The notes: generated by a model not told the origin, from the sequence alone. A stretch of DNA of 45,314 bases from an uncultured Eubacteriales bacterium (GCA_900314565.1 OMVU01000018.1:1-45314); one strand, 5' to 3'. Positions 32,984-42,603 are shown, counted from the stretch's first letter. Numbers and translations are program-made.

Positions 32984-34584
32984 TGAAGGCAATCATTAAG
33001 AAAAATGGGATTCTAATTCTTTTCATATTTCTTTTTTTATTCGGCTTGTCCAATATCGGAGGATATGGACGACCGATCGACGAACCGCCGGAACAGGAAA
33101 TATTACTGATGAATATTAAGGAATACTCATCAATTGCAGGCATTGATTCGGACAGTTCATTGTTTAATGGGATTGATCGTATTAGCGAATCTATTGAACA
33201 AGATCATGGGATAGCTGCATATTACTTGTTCATGCCATTGTATGTATTGACCGGTCGCGAGACCCTTTCGTCTATGGCTGCATGGCACATATATACCTAT
33301 CTAATTTGGTTTTTGGGAGTTATTTCACTTTATTATATTCTGAAAGAATTACACCGGAGTCGCTGGACACCGCTGGCAGGAGTATTGATGTACTACTTCA
33401 CTCCCAGAATGTATGCTGAGAGCCATTATAATAATAAAGACATTATACTTCTTTCTCTTGTATTTCTTATGCTATCGTATGCAGTCAAAACTTTGAAGCG
33501 ATGGCATACTAAGGATATCATCGGTTTTGGAATAGCCTCTGGATTCCTGATGAACTGTAAGATAATCGGTATAGCGATCTGGGGTCTTACTGGTATTTTT
33601 GCTATAGCATACATGCTAAAATTTGTTGATGCGAAGAAACGGAAAAGTGCGCTTTATGACTTAATACTTGCAGCGATTTTGTCATTGATCGTTTTCTTCT
33701 TATTAACTCCAGCGATGTGGCGCTTTCCAGTAAGCTATATACAGTACTGTTTGACGAATGCTACAGGTTTTTCTCGGTGGGGAAAATCCTTTTTGTTCCA
33801 TGGACGGACGGTGACACCGATTGCAACAGGAGTACCAAGAACATATGTTCTTCAATGGATGCTGTTGACGACGCCTGTATATGTTACTGTGCTATTCATA
33901 TCAAGCATCATCCTATTTGGCTGGAAGGGGTGCGACTGCAAAGATCTCCAGATAGACAGCAACGGCATTAATCGCAAATGGTTATTTCTTCTTTTTATTA
34001 CAACTTTCTTATTCCCAGTAATTGTTTCGATCATTAAGGCCCCGTCACTGGTCTTATATAATGGATGGAGACATAATTATTACCTATATGCTTATGTTGT
34101 ACTCTGCGCCAGCTACAGTATAGACTGGATATTCGAAAAGATAAAGGCGAGAAAAGCCAGGGTCTTAAGTGTGCCTACAGTACTTTTGGGGATCATGGCG
34201 CTTGGGTTTATGTTGACCTTTTCTGACATGATGCTTCATCGTTCATATGAATATATGTACTTTAATCCATTGGCAAGAACTGTTGAAGATGTTGAAGGAT
34301 TTGAGGGAGATTATTGGAATGTCGCTGAGTTACCGGCGATGAAAGCATTTTCAAAAGAATTTGAAGAGGAAATACGAATTGCACCTATTGGGTATGCCGC
34401 TGACGGACAGTTCAAAGATGCAAAGATCGGTAATTTGCATATCGTTACCGAAACAGACAATCCGGACTATTATTTATTTAATACATGTATGATGATAGAT
34501 AAGGACGTTTTGGAAGGATATGAAAAAGTTTACTCTTTCGAGAAATATGAGAGAGAATTGTGTGCTATATTCGAGAAGAAGTAG
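32983..34584 (+). CDS. GT-C membrane glycosyltransferase (GT39/PMT-like)
   Basis: The 533-residue protein has about 11 membrane segments. After the first segment, the outer loop reads GRPIDEPPEQEILLMN; an Asp-Glu pair there is the catalytic hallmark of GT39 protein mannosyltransferase relatives. A second outer loop has MYAESHYNNKDI, also typical. The C terminus is a short soluble tail. It would transfer a sugar from polyprenyl phosphate to protein or wall polymer on the outer face. It is translationally coupled (TAATG) to the GtrB-like gene. The acceptor is unknown; the pilin encoded just upstream is the obvious candidate by position only. Confidence 0.8.
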   Translation: MKAIIKKNGILILFIFLFLFGLSNIGGYGRPIDEPPEQEILLMNIKEYSSIAGIDSDSSLFNGIDRISESIEQDHGIAAYYLFMPLYVLTGRETLSSMAAWHIYTYLIWFLGVISLYYILKELHRSRWTPLAGVLMYYFTPRMYAESHYNNKDIILLSLVFLMLSYAVKTLKRWHTKDIIGFGIASGFLMNCKIIGIAIWGLTGIFAIAYMLKFVDAKKRKSALYDLILAAILSLIVFFLLTPAMWRFPVSYIQYCLTNATGFSRWGKSFLFHGRTVTPIATGVPRTYVLQWMLLTTPVYVTVLFISSIILFGWKGCDCKDLQIDSNGINRKWLFLLFITTFLFPVIVSIIKAPSLVLYNGWRHNYYLYAYVVLCASYSIDWIFEKIKARKARVLSVPTVLLGIMALGFMLTFSDMMLHRSYEYMYFNPLARTVEDVEGFEGDYWNVAELPAMKAFSKEFEEEIRIAPIGYAADGQFKDAKIGNLHIVTETDNPDYYLFNTCMMIDKDVLEGYEKVYSFEKYERELCAIFEKK

Positions 34585-34723
34585 CGAAGGGGCTCATTAT
34601 GAGAGAAGCAATTTGAGCCTATGTACCAATGTAGGTCTTCGAATGAATGATATTTGAAGTCATTCTACGTATGGCTCTGTATATTGACTGCATTATTTCT
34701 AAAAGGTATCACAGGAGACCGGT

Positions 34724-35497
34724 ATGTCAGTTTTTATCCTTAAACTTATCGCGATGAGCTCTATGATCGTAGATCATATAGCAATAGGATTTGTAAGTGA
34801 TACACAATTCTTGATGCGTAATATCGGAAGACTTGCATTTATTATTTATGCATTTCTAATTGCAGAAAGCTATTATCACATAAGGAAAGAAAAACATAAG
34901 GTTATATATCATGTGTTAAAATTAATTATCCTCGCAATTGCAACAGAAATTCCATATAATTTGTTCGAGTATAATAGATGGAAAGCGCTTAGTACCCAAA
35001 ATGTTATATTTACTCTCTTGCTTGGACTTTGTGTGCTTATTGCTTCTGACTATGTTCTCAAAAGGATTAATTGTAGAGCTGTTTCTTATCCGATTTGCAT
35101 TGCAATTTTAGTTGCAGCTTCATCAGCAGCATTTAAAATCAGATGTGACTATGATTTTGGCGGAGTGTTTTTAATAGTTGTATTCTATCTATACTTGAAA
35201 AATGCAGATAGATTTAACCTATATCAGAGAGTATTGATACTATTATTAATAGAATCGCTGTTTAGTTTTTTATATATTTGGTCATGTGCTCATTTTGGAT
35301 CTTGGCCGATCATCGTAAGTTGGTGGAGATCCTTAAAAATGTATGTTTCTGGCGTAACAGCTGCTTTTCTTCTGCTAGCTTTCTACAACCGGAAACTTGG
35401 CTACCATAGCAAGTGGTTCAGTTGGCTATACAGCATTTTCTATCCGCTGCAGTTCGTGGTGCTTCTGGTTGCACGGTATTTCATACGAGGATTTTGA
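34724..35497 (+). CDS. TraX-family membrane protein
   Basis: The 257-residue protein has about eight membrane segments and begins with the TraX hallmark LKLIAMSSMIVDHIAIGF (Asp17-His18), followed by NIGRLAFIIYAFLIAESYYH and LIILAIATEIPYNL. The F-plasmid TraX acetylates the N terminus of its pilin; chromosomal relatives in Firmicutes are widespread and mostly untested. An ACAGGAGACC site precedes the ATG. The 139-base gap from the previous gene holds a weak promoter-like TTGACT...TATCAC (34685-34712). It is AT-rich like the glycosyltransferase genes. Acyl modification of a surface polymer or pilin is a fair guess, not shown. Confidence 0.85.
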   Translation: MSVFILKLIAMSSMIVDHIAIGFVSDTQFLMRNIGRLAFIIYAFLIAESYYHIRKEKHKVIYHVLKLIILAIATEIPYNLFEYNRWKALSTQNVIFTLLLGLCVLIASDYVLKRINCRAVSYPICIAILVAASSAAFKIRCDYDFGGVFLIVVFYLYLKNADRFNLYQRVLILLLIESLFSFLYIWSCAHFGSWPIIVSWWRSLKMYVSGVTAAFLLLAFYNRKLGYHSKWFSWLYSIFYPLQFVVLLVARYFIRGF

Positions 35498-35511
35498 GGT
35501 CAGTGGCAATT

Positions 35512-35530
35512 AAGGCCGCTGGCCTTTTTT
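35512..35530 (+). terminator. Intrinsic terminator
   Basis: AAGGCC-GCT-GGCCTTTTTT, a short stem with a T run, 15 bases behind the TraX-family gene. Confidence 0.7.
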
Positions 35531-35551
35531 CTTTGCAGAAACGAGTTCTTG

Positions 35552-35580
35552 TTGAAAAAGGTAGCTTTTTGATGTATGAT
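35552..35580 (+). promoter_or_regulatory. Promoter of the restriction-modification operon
   Basis: TTGAAA (35552-35557) and TATGAT (35575-35580) with a 17-base spacer, 40 bases ahead of the first gene. Confidence 0.7.
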
Positions 35581-35620
35581 ATTTGAGTAAAAGTTTAGCT
35601 ATCACTATGAGGTGAAATCT

Positions 35621-35848
35621 ATGGCACGCCAAAAGAAAAACGGACAGTATTTGAACGTAAAAATCGATATGAATGTGTACCAGAGATTAGAAGAATTCTG
35701 CGAAGAAACCGGGTACACAAAAACGGCTGCCGTAGAAAGAGCCCTTACAACCTTGATGAATAACCATGAAGCTGATCAGGAGACTCTTCGGAGAATTGCG
35801 GAAGGGTCAGTAAAACTCGTAGAGACCGGGGGTGATGTGCATGCCTAA
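35621..35848 (+). CDS. Small ribbon-helix-helix-like protein heading the RM operon
   Basis: The 75-residue protein reads GQYLNVKIDMNVYQRLEEFC, then EETGYTKTAAVERALTTLMN, the beta strand-helix-turn-helix order of ribbon-helix-helix DNA-binding proteins. The start at 35621 follows GAGGTGA; the GTG at 35612 lies inside that site. It overlaps hsdR by 8 bases, so it is part of the operon. It may repress the operon so that modification precedes restriction; an antitoxin origin is another possibility. No partner toxin is present. Confidence 0.75.
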   Translation: MARQKKNGQYLNVKIDMNVYQRLEEFCEETGYTKTAAVERALTTLMNNHEADQETLRRIAEGSVKLVETGGDVHA

Positions 35849-38597
35849 GACGCCGGAGCAGATTGCCCGGGAGGCGATCGACCGGAGGCTAATTGATGCC
35901 GGATGGGTCATTCAGGATATGAACAAAATCAATCTCTCGGCAGCTCTTGGAGTCGCAATCCGCGAATTTCCGACGAGTACCGGGCCGGTCGACTATGCCC
36001 TTTTTGTGGCAGGAAAGCCTGTGGGGGTCGTCGAAGCAAAGAAAGATACGGAAGCACAGAATATCACCGTGGTTGAAGGTCAGTCCTTCAGATACGCCAA
36101 CAGTACCTTCAAGTACCTCGATGAAGGTTATGAGATTCGATTTGCTTATGAGGCAACCGGTACCCTAACGCGCTTTACAGATTTCCATGATATCAAATAC
36201 CGGTCTCGCTCTGTCTTTTCCTTTCATCAGCCGGAAACGCTCCGTGACTGGATTGCTGCCCCAGACACAGTGCGGAATAACCTGAAGCATCTGCCGGAAC
36301 TGGATACCACCGGTTTCCGTAAATGTCAGGAGATCGCCATTAAGAATCTGGATACATCCTTTGCCGAGAACAGACCGAAGGCACTTGTTCAGATGGCTAC
36401 AGGTGCTGGAAAAACCTTTACTGCGATTACTGAATCCTACCGACTGCTTACTTACGGGAAGATGAACAGGATTCTTTTTCTCGTGGATACGAAATCTCTC
36501 GGAGTACAGGCAGAGCAGGAATTTCGTGCATATGTGCCAAATGGGGAGCAGCGGGTCTTCTCAGATATCTTCGGCGTTCGGCTTCTGAAGAAATCTGTCA
36601 TGTCTCCCTCCAATCAGGTCTATATCAGCACGATCCAGAGAATGTATTCTATCCTGAGGGGCGAGGAACTGTCCGAAGAAGACGAAGATATAGAAGATGA
36701 GATTGACCGCGATCAGGAGAACAGGCCGCCGGTTACTGTCGTCTATAATAAAAAGTATCCGCCGGAATTCTTCGACTGCATTATCGTCGATGAGTGCCAC
36801 CGGTCGATCTACAACGTGTGGTCACAGGTTTTGGAATATTTTGATGCCTTTATCATTGGCCTGACCGCAACGCCGGAGAAGAGGACATTTGCGTTCTTTA
36901 ATCAGAATGTGGTCAGCGAATACTCTCGGGAGAAGGCTATTATTGACCGGGTGAATGTCGGCGAGGACATCTATCTGATCAATACTGAAATTACTCAGAA
37001 TGGTGCTATGATCATGAAGCGTCTTGCGGAATATCGGGATCGTCTGACCCGGGCAAAACGCTGGCGTCAGATGGATGAGGATATGGCCTATAATCCGGGA
37101 ATGCTGGATGTGGATGTTGTGAATCCGAGTCAGATCCGTGCTGTTATCCAGACTTACCGAGATAAAGTATTTACAGAGCTGTTTCCGCGTAGAAAGAACG
37201 TACCGAAGACACTGATCTTTGCTAAGAACGACAGTCATGCCGATGATATTGTCCAGATTGTCAGAGAGGTATTCGGTGAGGGGAATGAATTCTGCCAGAA
37301 GATTACCTGCAAGGCAAAAAAAGCGGACGAGGCTCTGAGCAATTTCCGTAACCAGTTCTATCCCCGCATTGCAGTGACGGTCGAAATGATCGCCACTGGA
37401 ACGGACGTGAAACCGCTGGAATGCCTGATCTTCATGCGTGATGTCCGGAGCAAGGGCCACTACGAGCAGATGCTCGGTCGTGGAACCAGGGTGTTGAAAC
37501 TGGAAGACCTGAAGATGGTTTCCGGTGATGACGCCACAGAAAAGGATCACTTTGTCGTGATCGATGCCGTCGGCGTAACAAAATCCAAGAAGACGGAAAC
37601 AAGGCCGCTGGAGTATAAGCCCCATGTGAGTCTGACAGAGCTTATGAAACGGGCATCGCTCGGAACGAAAGATCCGGAGATCCTTACATCACTGGCAAAT
37701 CGTCTTATACGGCTGAGCAACAAACTCACGCCGGAAGAACTGGACGAGTTTGAAACAAAAGTCGGTAAGCCGATCAGTACAGTGGCGGAAGACCTGCTCA
37801 ATGCTTTTGATGAGGATGTTGTCGCTGCAAGAGCCGGGGTAACGCTTGATCCGGACAGAGATCCAAGCCCGGAAGAACAGGCGAAGCTGGATGCTGCTCA
37901 GGAGGAACTGATCAAAGAAGCGGAGCATCCTTTCAATGATCCGGATAACCGGGATTATATTGAGGATGTCCGGAAGAAACACGAGCAGATCATCGACAAT
38001 GTGAATATAGACTCGGTCACATATGCGGGCTGGGACAAAGACCGTGAGAGCAATGCCGATCAGGTAATCAGGAGCTTTCATGAGTTTATCGAAGCGAACA
38101 GGGACGAGATTCTTGCGCTGCGAATCATCTATGACCAGAGATACGCAGACCGCCCGATGGCGATCAAGAAACTGAAGGAGCTTTACGAAAAGCTGCAGCA
38201 GGAGCATATCACCATTGAACGGCTTTGGGAATGCTATGCGATCAAAAAGCCGGACAAAGTGAAACGCGGCACGATCGGGCAGTTGTCGGATCTGATTTCC
38301 ATCATCCGTTTTGAGATGGGCTATGCAGATAACCTGCAGCCATTTGCTGACAAGGTGAACTATAATTTCATGCAGTGGACACTGAAGCGGAACGCCGGTG
38401 CTGTACATTTTACAGATGAGCAGATGGAGTGGCTGCGGCTGGTGAAGGATCATATTGCTGCGAGCCTAAGCATCAGCGCGGATGATCTGGACTATACGCC
38501 GTTCGACCGGAAAGGTGGGCTCGGCAGGTTTTATGAAGTGTTCGGTGATCAGTATCTGGAGATACTCGACGAAATGAATATAGAATTGGTGGCGTAA
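35841..38597 (+). CDS. hsdR: Type I restriction enzyme R subunit
   Basis: The 918-residue DNA translocase and nuclease of a type I system. Nuclease motifs are at the N terminus: Asp51 in GPVDYALF and Glu65-Ala-Lys67 in GVVEAKKD. The superfamily 2 motor has Walker A MATGAGKTF (Gly188 on), DECHRS (Asp317 on), LTATP near 340 and the motif VI stretch QMLGRGTRVLK near 550. The C-terminal third matches the EcoEI-type R subunit, which binds the methylase complex. GGGGGTGATG precedes the chosen ATG 35841; GTG 35832 and ATG 35835 are in frame but crowd the site. It acts with the HsdS and HsdM encoded downstream. Confidence 0.93.
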   Translation: MPKTPEQIAREAIDRRLIDAGWVIQDMNKINLSAALGVAIREFPTSTGPVDYALFVAGKPVGVVEAKKDTEAQNITVVEGQSFRYANSTFKYLDEGYEIRFAYEATGTLTRFTDFHDIKYRSRSVFSFHQPETLRDWIAAPDTVRNNLKHLPELDTTGFRKCQEIAIKNLDTSFAENRPKALVQMATGAGKTFTAITESYRLLTYGKMNRILFLVDTKSLGVQAEQEFRAYVPNGEQRVFSDIFGVRLLKKSVMSPSNQVYISTIQRMYSILRGEELSEEDEDIEDEIDRDQENRPPVTVVYNKKYPPEFFDCIIVDECHRSIYNVWSQVLEYFDAFIIGLTATPEKRTFAFFNQNVVSEYSREKAIIDRVNVGEDIYLINTEITQNGAMIMKRLAEYRDRLTRAKRWRQMDEDMAYNPGMLDVDVVNPSQIRAVIQTYRDKVFTELFPRRKNVPKTLIFAKNDSHADDIVQIVREVFGEGNEFCQKITCKAKKADEALSNFRNQFYPRIAVTVEMIATGTDVKPLECLIFMRDVRSKGHYEQMLGRGTRVLKLEDLKMVSGDDATEKDHFVVIDAVGVTKSKKTETRPLEYKPHVSLTELMKRASLGTKDPEILTSLANRLIRLSNKLTPEELDEFETKVGKPISTVAEDLLNAFDEDVVAARAGVTLDPDRDPSPEEQAKLDAAQEELIKEAEHPFNDPDNRDYIEDVRKKHEQIIDNVNIDSVTYAGWDKDRESNADQVIRSFHEFIEANRDEILALRIIYDQRYADRPMAIKKLKELYEKLQQEHITIERLWECYAIKKPDKVKRGTIGQLSDLISIIRFEMGYADNLQPFADKVNYNFMQWTLKRNAGAVHFTDEQMEWLRLVKDHIAASLSISADDLDYTPFDRKGGLGRFYEVFGDQYLEILDEMNIELVA

Positions 38598-38601
38598 GGG
38601 T

Positions 38602-39801
38602 ATGGATTATTTCAGGATAGATCAGATATGTGATGTCAACCCGCCGAAAGACATTTCACGTTTTAAAGGAATGGAAATCTCGTTCATTCCGATGGATGCT
38701 GTTTCCACAACAGGAGAAGTAGACATAAGTCGATCAATATCCGGAGATGGAGTTAAGAATTATTCTGTGTTTCAAAACAGAGATGTGCTTTTTGCTAAGA
38801 TTACTCCGTGCATGGAAAACGGCAAAGGTGGGATAGTCGATGACTTAAAGAACGGCTTTGGAGCCGGGTCTACAGAGTTTATAGTGATACGCCCGGATGA
38901 AAAGAAAGTGATTTCTGAATGGATTCAGCTTTTCTTATCTCAATCATCTTACAGGATAGAATGCAAGAATCACATGACTGGGAGCGCCGGACAGAAAAGA
39001 GTCCCGCCTAAATTTATTGCTGGAACTGCCATTCCTGTTCCATCAGTCGATGAACAGCGTCGTATCATCTTCAGAATCGAGGAAATGTTTTCTGAACTGG
39101 ACAATAGTGTAAGCACATTGCAGAAGACGAAGGCGCAGCTGGCTGTTTATCGGCAGGCGGTGCTTAGGGAGGCGTTTTCGGCTTGTAATGTCTACATTAA
39201 TATTGAAGACATATGCGAGTCAGTTTCTGACGGCGATCATATGCCACCTCCGAAAGAAGAAAACGGGATACCGTTTATCATGATATCAAACATAAATGGA
39301 AATACTATAGATTGGACGGATACAGCATTTGTTGGAAAAGACTACTTCTATAAAATTGATAATAAAAGAAAGCCCCGTAAGGGAGATATTCTGTATACTG
39401 TAACGGGCTCCTTTGGTATCCCAGTGTTAATTGATTTCGAGAAGGATTTCTGCTTTCAGCGTCACATTGCATTGTTAAGGCCAAAGAAGATAGTAGATCA
39501 AAAATATTTGTACTATGCATTGATGGAACCTGGGGTTTATTTGCAAGCTGTAAAAAAAGCAACCGGAACGGCTCAAAAAACTGTTGGTTTAACAGTTTTA
39601 AGAAAAATATCTGTGCCGTATGCTGAAAATATTGAACAACAACAGCAGATAGTATTCGAAATCGAATCCCGCCTCTCCGTCTGCGATTCCATCGAACACA
39701 CCGTGGACACCGCACTCCAGCAGGCGGAAGCGATGCGTCAGTCCATTCTGAAACAGTCTGGAGCAGCTGACCTATCTCATTTTCCTGAAGATGGCGGATG
39801 A
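38602..39801 (+). CDS. hsdS: Type I restriction-modification specificity subunit
   Basis: The 399-residue protein sets the DNA target of both HsdM and HsdR. It has two target-recognition domains (about 1-145 and 195-340), each followed by a helical spacer: DEQRRIIFRIEEMFSELDN and EQQQQIVFEIESRLSVCDS. The spacers carry the duplicated conserved regions. The codons of the recognition domains are AT-rich while the spacers and the rest of the operon are GC-richer, as expected if the recognition domains are exchanged between strains. It starts 4 bases after hsdR and overlaps hsdM by 11 bases. Confidence 0.92.
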   Translation: MDYFRIDQICDVNPPKDISRFKGMEISFIPMDAVSTTGEVDISRSISGDGVKNYSVFQNRDVLFAKITPCMENGKGGIVDDLKNGFGAGSTEFIVIRPDEKKVISEWIQLFLSQSSYRIECKNHMTGSAGQKRVPPKFIAGTAIPVPSVDEQRRIIFRIEEMFSELDNSVSTLQKTKAQLAVYRQAVLREAFSACNVYINIEDICESVSDGDHMPPPKEENGIPFIMISNINGNTIDWTDTAFVGKDYFYKIDNKRKPRKGDILYTVTGSFGIPVLIDFEKDFCFQRHIALLRPKKIVDQKYLYYALMEPGVYLQAVKKATGTAQKTVGLTVLRKISVPYAENIEQQQQIVFEIESRLSVCDSIEHTVDTALQQAEAMRQSILKQSGAADLSHFPEDGG

Positions 39802-41167
39802 GTATTCTAAACCGCCCTACAACCGTGATAGCGGGATTCCTGCTGGATGCACTTGGCAGGATATGCGGACGCTCAAGGGCACAGAGTTGGAAGACAAATA
39901 CAAAGCCATACTGGAGACCCTCGGAAAGCAGAGTGGGCTTCTCGGCAGCATCTTTTTTCAGTCATCTAATAAGATCAGCAAGGCCGCTATCCTGAAGCGA
40001 GTGGTCGACATGATTGACGGTGAGAAATGGGTGTCCATGTCCTCTGATGTAAAGGGTGACATCTATGAGGGCCTTCTTCAGAAAAACGCGGAAGATACCA
40101 AGAGCGGTGCCGGACAATATTTTACGCCTCGATCGCTGATCCGGACGATGGTGCGGTGCATGCGCCCGGAACCGGGAAAGACGATCGCAGATCCCTGCTG
40201 CGGCAGCGGCGGTTTTTTTCTTGCTTCACAGGATTTCATCGCAAATGAATACAGGGAAACACTTGACCGGGAGCAGAAGGAGTTCCTGAAGAATAAGACT
40301 TTCTACGGAACGGAGCTGGTTCCGACTACCTTTAAGCTCTGCCTGATGAATTTATATCTGCACAATATCGGTGATATCTACGGAGATGTACCGGTCAAGC
40401 AGGCGGATGCGTTATTGACAGATCCCGGGTATCGTGTGGACTATGTGCTCACGAATCCGCCCTTCGGGAAAAAATCCTCCATTACTTTTACGAATGAGGA
40501 AGGGGAGACCGAGGACGAGGATCTTGTTTATAACCGGTCTGAGTTCTGGACGACCAGCTCCAACAAGCAGCTGAACTTTGTGCAGCATATTTATACGATC
40601 CTGAATTCTACCGGAAAGGCAGCAGTCGTCGTGCCTGACAACGTGCTCTTTGAAGGTGGGGCCGGGGAAACGGTGCGGGAGCAGCTTCTGCAGAACACCG
40701 ATCTGCATACGATACTGCGTCTGCCGACCGGCATCTTCTACAAGCAGGGCGTTAAGGCGAATGTGATCTTCTTTGACAAGCGGCCTGCCAGCCCGGAGCG
40801 TCAGACAAGGGAGGTCTGGATTTATGACTTCCGGACAAACATACATTTCACATTGAAGCAGAATCCGATGAAGGAGAGCGATCTCGATGATTTTGTCGCT
40901 TGCTTCAATCCTGAGAACCGACATCAGAGGAAGGAAACCTGGTCGCAAGAGAATCCTGACGGCAGATGGAGAAGGTTCACTGTTGATGAGATCTGGAAGC
41001 GGGATAAAAAGAGTCTGGACATATTCTGGGTGAAGGATAAGAGCCTCGCCGATCTTGATAACCTTCCGGAGCCGGATGTGCTGGCGGAGGATATCATTGA
41101 AAATCTGCAGAGTGCGCTGGAAGGATTTCAGGCGCTGCAGGCGAAGCTGAGCAAGAAAAGCCAATAA
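39791..41167 (+). CDS. hsdM: Type I N6-adenine DNA methyltransferase
   Basis: The 458-residue subunit methylates the host target site and with HsdS forms the core of the restriction complex. After an N-terminal helical domain (residues 1-110, with DVKGDIYEGLLQKNAED) comes SGAGQYFTPRSLIRTMV, the SAM motif DPCCGSGGFFLASQ (from about 133) and the catalytic motif IV NPPFG (Asn222). KQGVKANVIFFDK near 320 is also typical. The gene stands after hsdS rather than before it, an R-S-M order less common than R-M-S. Confidence 0.95.
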   Translation: MADEYSKPPYNRDSGIPAGCTWQDMRTLKGTELEDKYKAILETLGKQSGLLGSIFFQSSNKISKAAILKRVVDMIDGEKWVSMSSDVKGDIYEGLLQKNAEDTKSGAGQYFTPRSLIRTMVRCMRPEPGKTIADPCCGSGGFFLASQDFIANEYRETLDREQKEFLKNKTFYGTELVPTTFKLCLMNLYLHNIGDIYGDVPVKQADALLTDPGYRVDYVLTNPPFGKKSSITFTNEEGETEDEDLVYNRSEFWTTSSNKQLNFVQHIYTILNSTGKAAVVVPDNVLFEGGAGETVREQLLQNTDLHTILRLPTGIFYKQGVKANVIFFDKRPASPERQTREVWIYDFRTNIHFTLKQNPMKESDLDDFVACFNPENRHQRKETWSQENPDGRWRRFTVDEIWKRDKKSLDIFWVKDKSLADLDNLPEPDVLAEDIIENLQSALEGFQALQAKLSKKSQ

Positions 41168-41178
41168 AGGAAATAAGC

Positions 41179-42183
41179 ATGAGTAATCAAGTACCAGAGA
41201 CTGAAGAAAAAAGAGTCTGGGGCATCCATACGAAAGACGACAATCTATTTTTGAAGGGAAATGTCATCGCACTGGGCTGGCAGCAGATTGGAGATCTGAG
41301 CCTTATAGCTCCCGACAGAGAATCGTTCAAAGAAAAATACATAGCTGCTTATCCAGATGCAAAGAAGGGATCTATTCCAACTGGCGTCGGCATGCTGTTC
41401 CGGTTTTGCCATGAGGTGCAGGTCGGGGATTATATTATCTATCCTTCAAAGATTGACCGCATGATCAATATCGGCGAGGTCACCGGCGACTACAAGTATG
41501 TTCCGGATGCGAGTGAATATGTTCAGCAGCGGAGCGTCAAATGGCTGAAGCATGTGCCGCGTATGTCTTTCTCTCAGGGTGCTTTGTACGAGATCGGGTC
41601 GGCGATGTCATTCTTCATGGTGAAGAATTATGCTGATGAATTTTTGGCGGCGCTGGACAAGGGATTTGCGAAGAGTATATCTGATGGCGAAGAGGATGAC
41701 ACGGTTGGTGCCACCGCAGACGATATTATTGAAAGCACCAAGGATTTCATCCTGAAGGAGCTGAGCCGTCAATTAAAGGGATATGATCTGGAACAATTCG
41801 TCGCTGATCTGTTACAGGCGATGGGTTACCGGACAACTGTGTCTCCGCATGGTGGTGATAGCGGGATCGATATCACCGCTTATAAGGATGAGCTGCCGCC
41901 GCGAATTCTGGTGCAGGTAAAAAGCCAGGACAGCGATATCAAGGAGACAACAATCCAATCTTTGAAGGGTGCCATGCGCGAAGGAGATTAGGGTTTGTTC
42001 GTCACATTGTCAAACTATACGAAGAAAGCGCAGAAATATCTGGAGAACACACCGATTATCCGAGGTATCAACGTAACAGAGCTGGTGGATCTGATCCTGA
42101 AATACTATGATGATCTGAGCGAAAAGTACCGGAAGATGATCCCTCTGAAGATGGTCTATATTCCGGTTCCGAAAGAGGAATAG
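41179..42183 (+). pseudogene. mrr: Mrr-family restriction endonuclease, split by an in-frame TAG
   Basis: The frame opens at 41179, 11 bases behind hsdM, and reads 270 residues to a TAG at 41989-41991. The same frame then continues without a break to 42183. The joined product would be 334 codons, reading SLKGAMREGD-stop-GLFVTLSNYTKKA, where Mrr relatives have an unbroken GA...GVFVT stretch, so one base change explains it. The N-terminal domain (GIHTKDDNLFLKGNVIALGW...VGDYIIYPSKID) looks EVE/PUA-like, a fold used to read modified bases. The Mrr catalytic part has Asp227 and Asp231 in GGDSGIDI and Gln246-Val-Lys248. An intact gene would cut modified DNA. Strain mutation, sequencing error and readthrough are all possible. 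Confidence 0.82.
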
Positions 42184-42201
42184 TCACACATAAGAGCAGC
42201 C

Positions 42202-42226
42202 CGTCTATGAAAAAACCTGACGGGCC
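42202..42226. terminator. Hairpin between convergent genes
   Basis: GCCCGTC and GACGGGC pair around a 12-base A-rich loop. There is no clear T run, so the call is weak. Confidence 0.4.
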
Positions 42227-42278
42227 AGTGTAATAACTGACCTGTCAGGCATAATATTCATATTCAGTTGTTTGCGGG

Positions 42279-42545
42279 TTACTGGATGATTTCTTCGTCT
42301 CTGAAACATACGCCCTGAGCAAATGCCGTCCGGTAAGCTTTCACGACGGTCTCGGTATGGTCGGCGCTGATCATATCGATCAGCTCATTCAATTCTGCCC
42401 TGTGGGCTTCAGAGATGGCGGCGCGGAATTTGGAAAGCCTGCGGTTAATCGCTTCCTGCCGGTTAATATATTCTTCGGTCTGATAATAAGACTGCATGGT
42501 CTCGTCCATGGAGTCCACAATATAAGTTGCAACAATAGATGACAT
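42279..42545 (-). CDS. Small hypothetical protein
   Basis: The 88-residue protein starts at 42545 behind AGAGGAGGAAT. It is hydrophilic and mainly helical by sequence (MSSIVATYIVDSMDETMQSY, EAINRRLSKFRAAISEAHRAEL) with no membrane segment and no motif I recognise. The last part has FAQGVCFRDEEII. The strong ribosome site argues that it is expressed. It lies in the region before the IS21 element together with another unknown gene on the same strand, and may belong to an integrated mobile element. Confidence 0.65.
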   Translation of the reverse strand: MSSIVATYIVDSMDETMQSYYQTEEYINRQEAINRRLSKFRAAISEAHRAELNELIDMISADHTETVVKAYRTAFAQGVCFRDEEIIQ

Positions 42546-42603
42546 TTGGGATTCCTCCTCTAATGATAATTTTGGGGTTTCAGCCACGGTAGCCGTGCCG
42601 TTA

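Noticed and set aside
41989-41991. TAG as pyrrolysine or programmed recoding in the Mrr gene
   Set aside because: No downstream insertion element is visible and the family has an ordinary residue here; a mutation is simpler.
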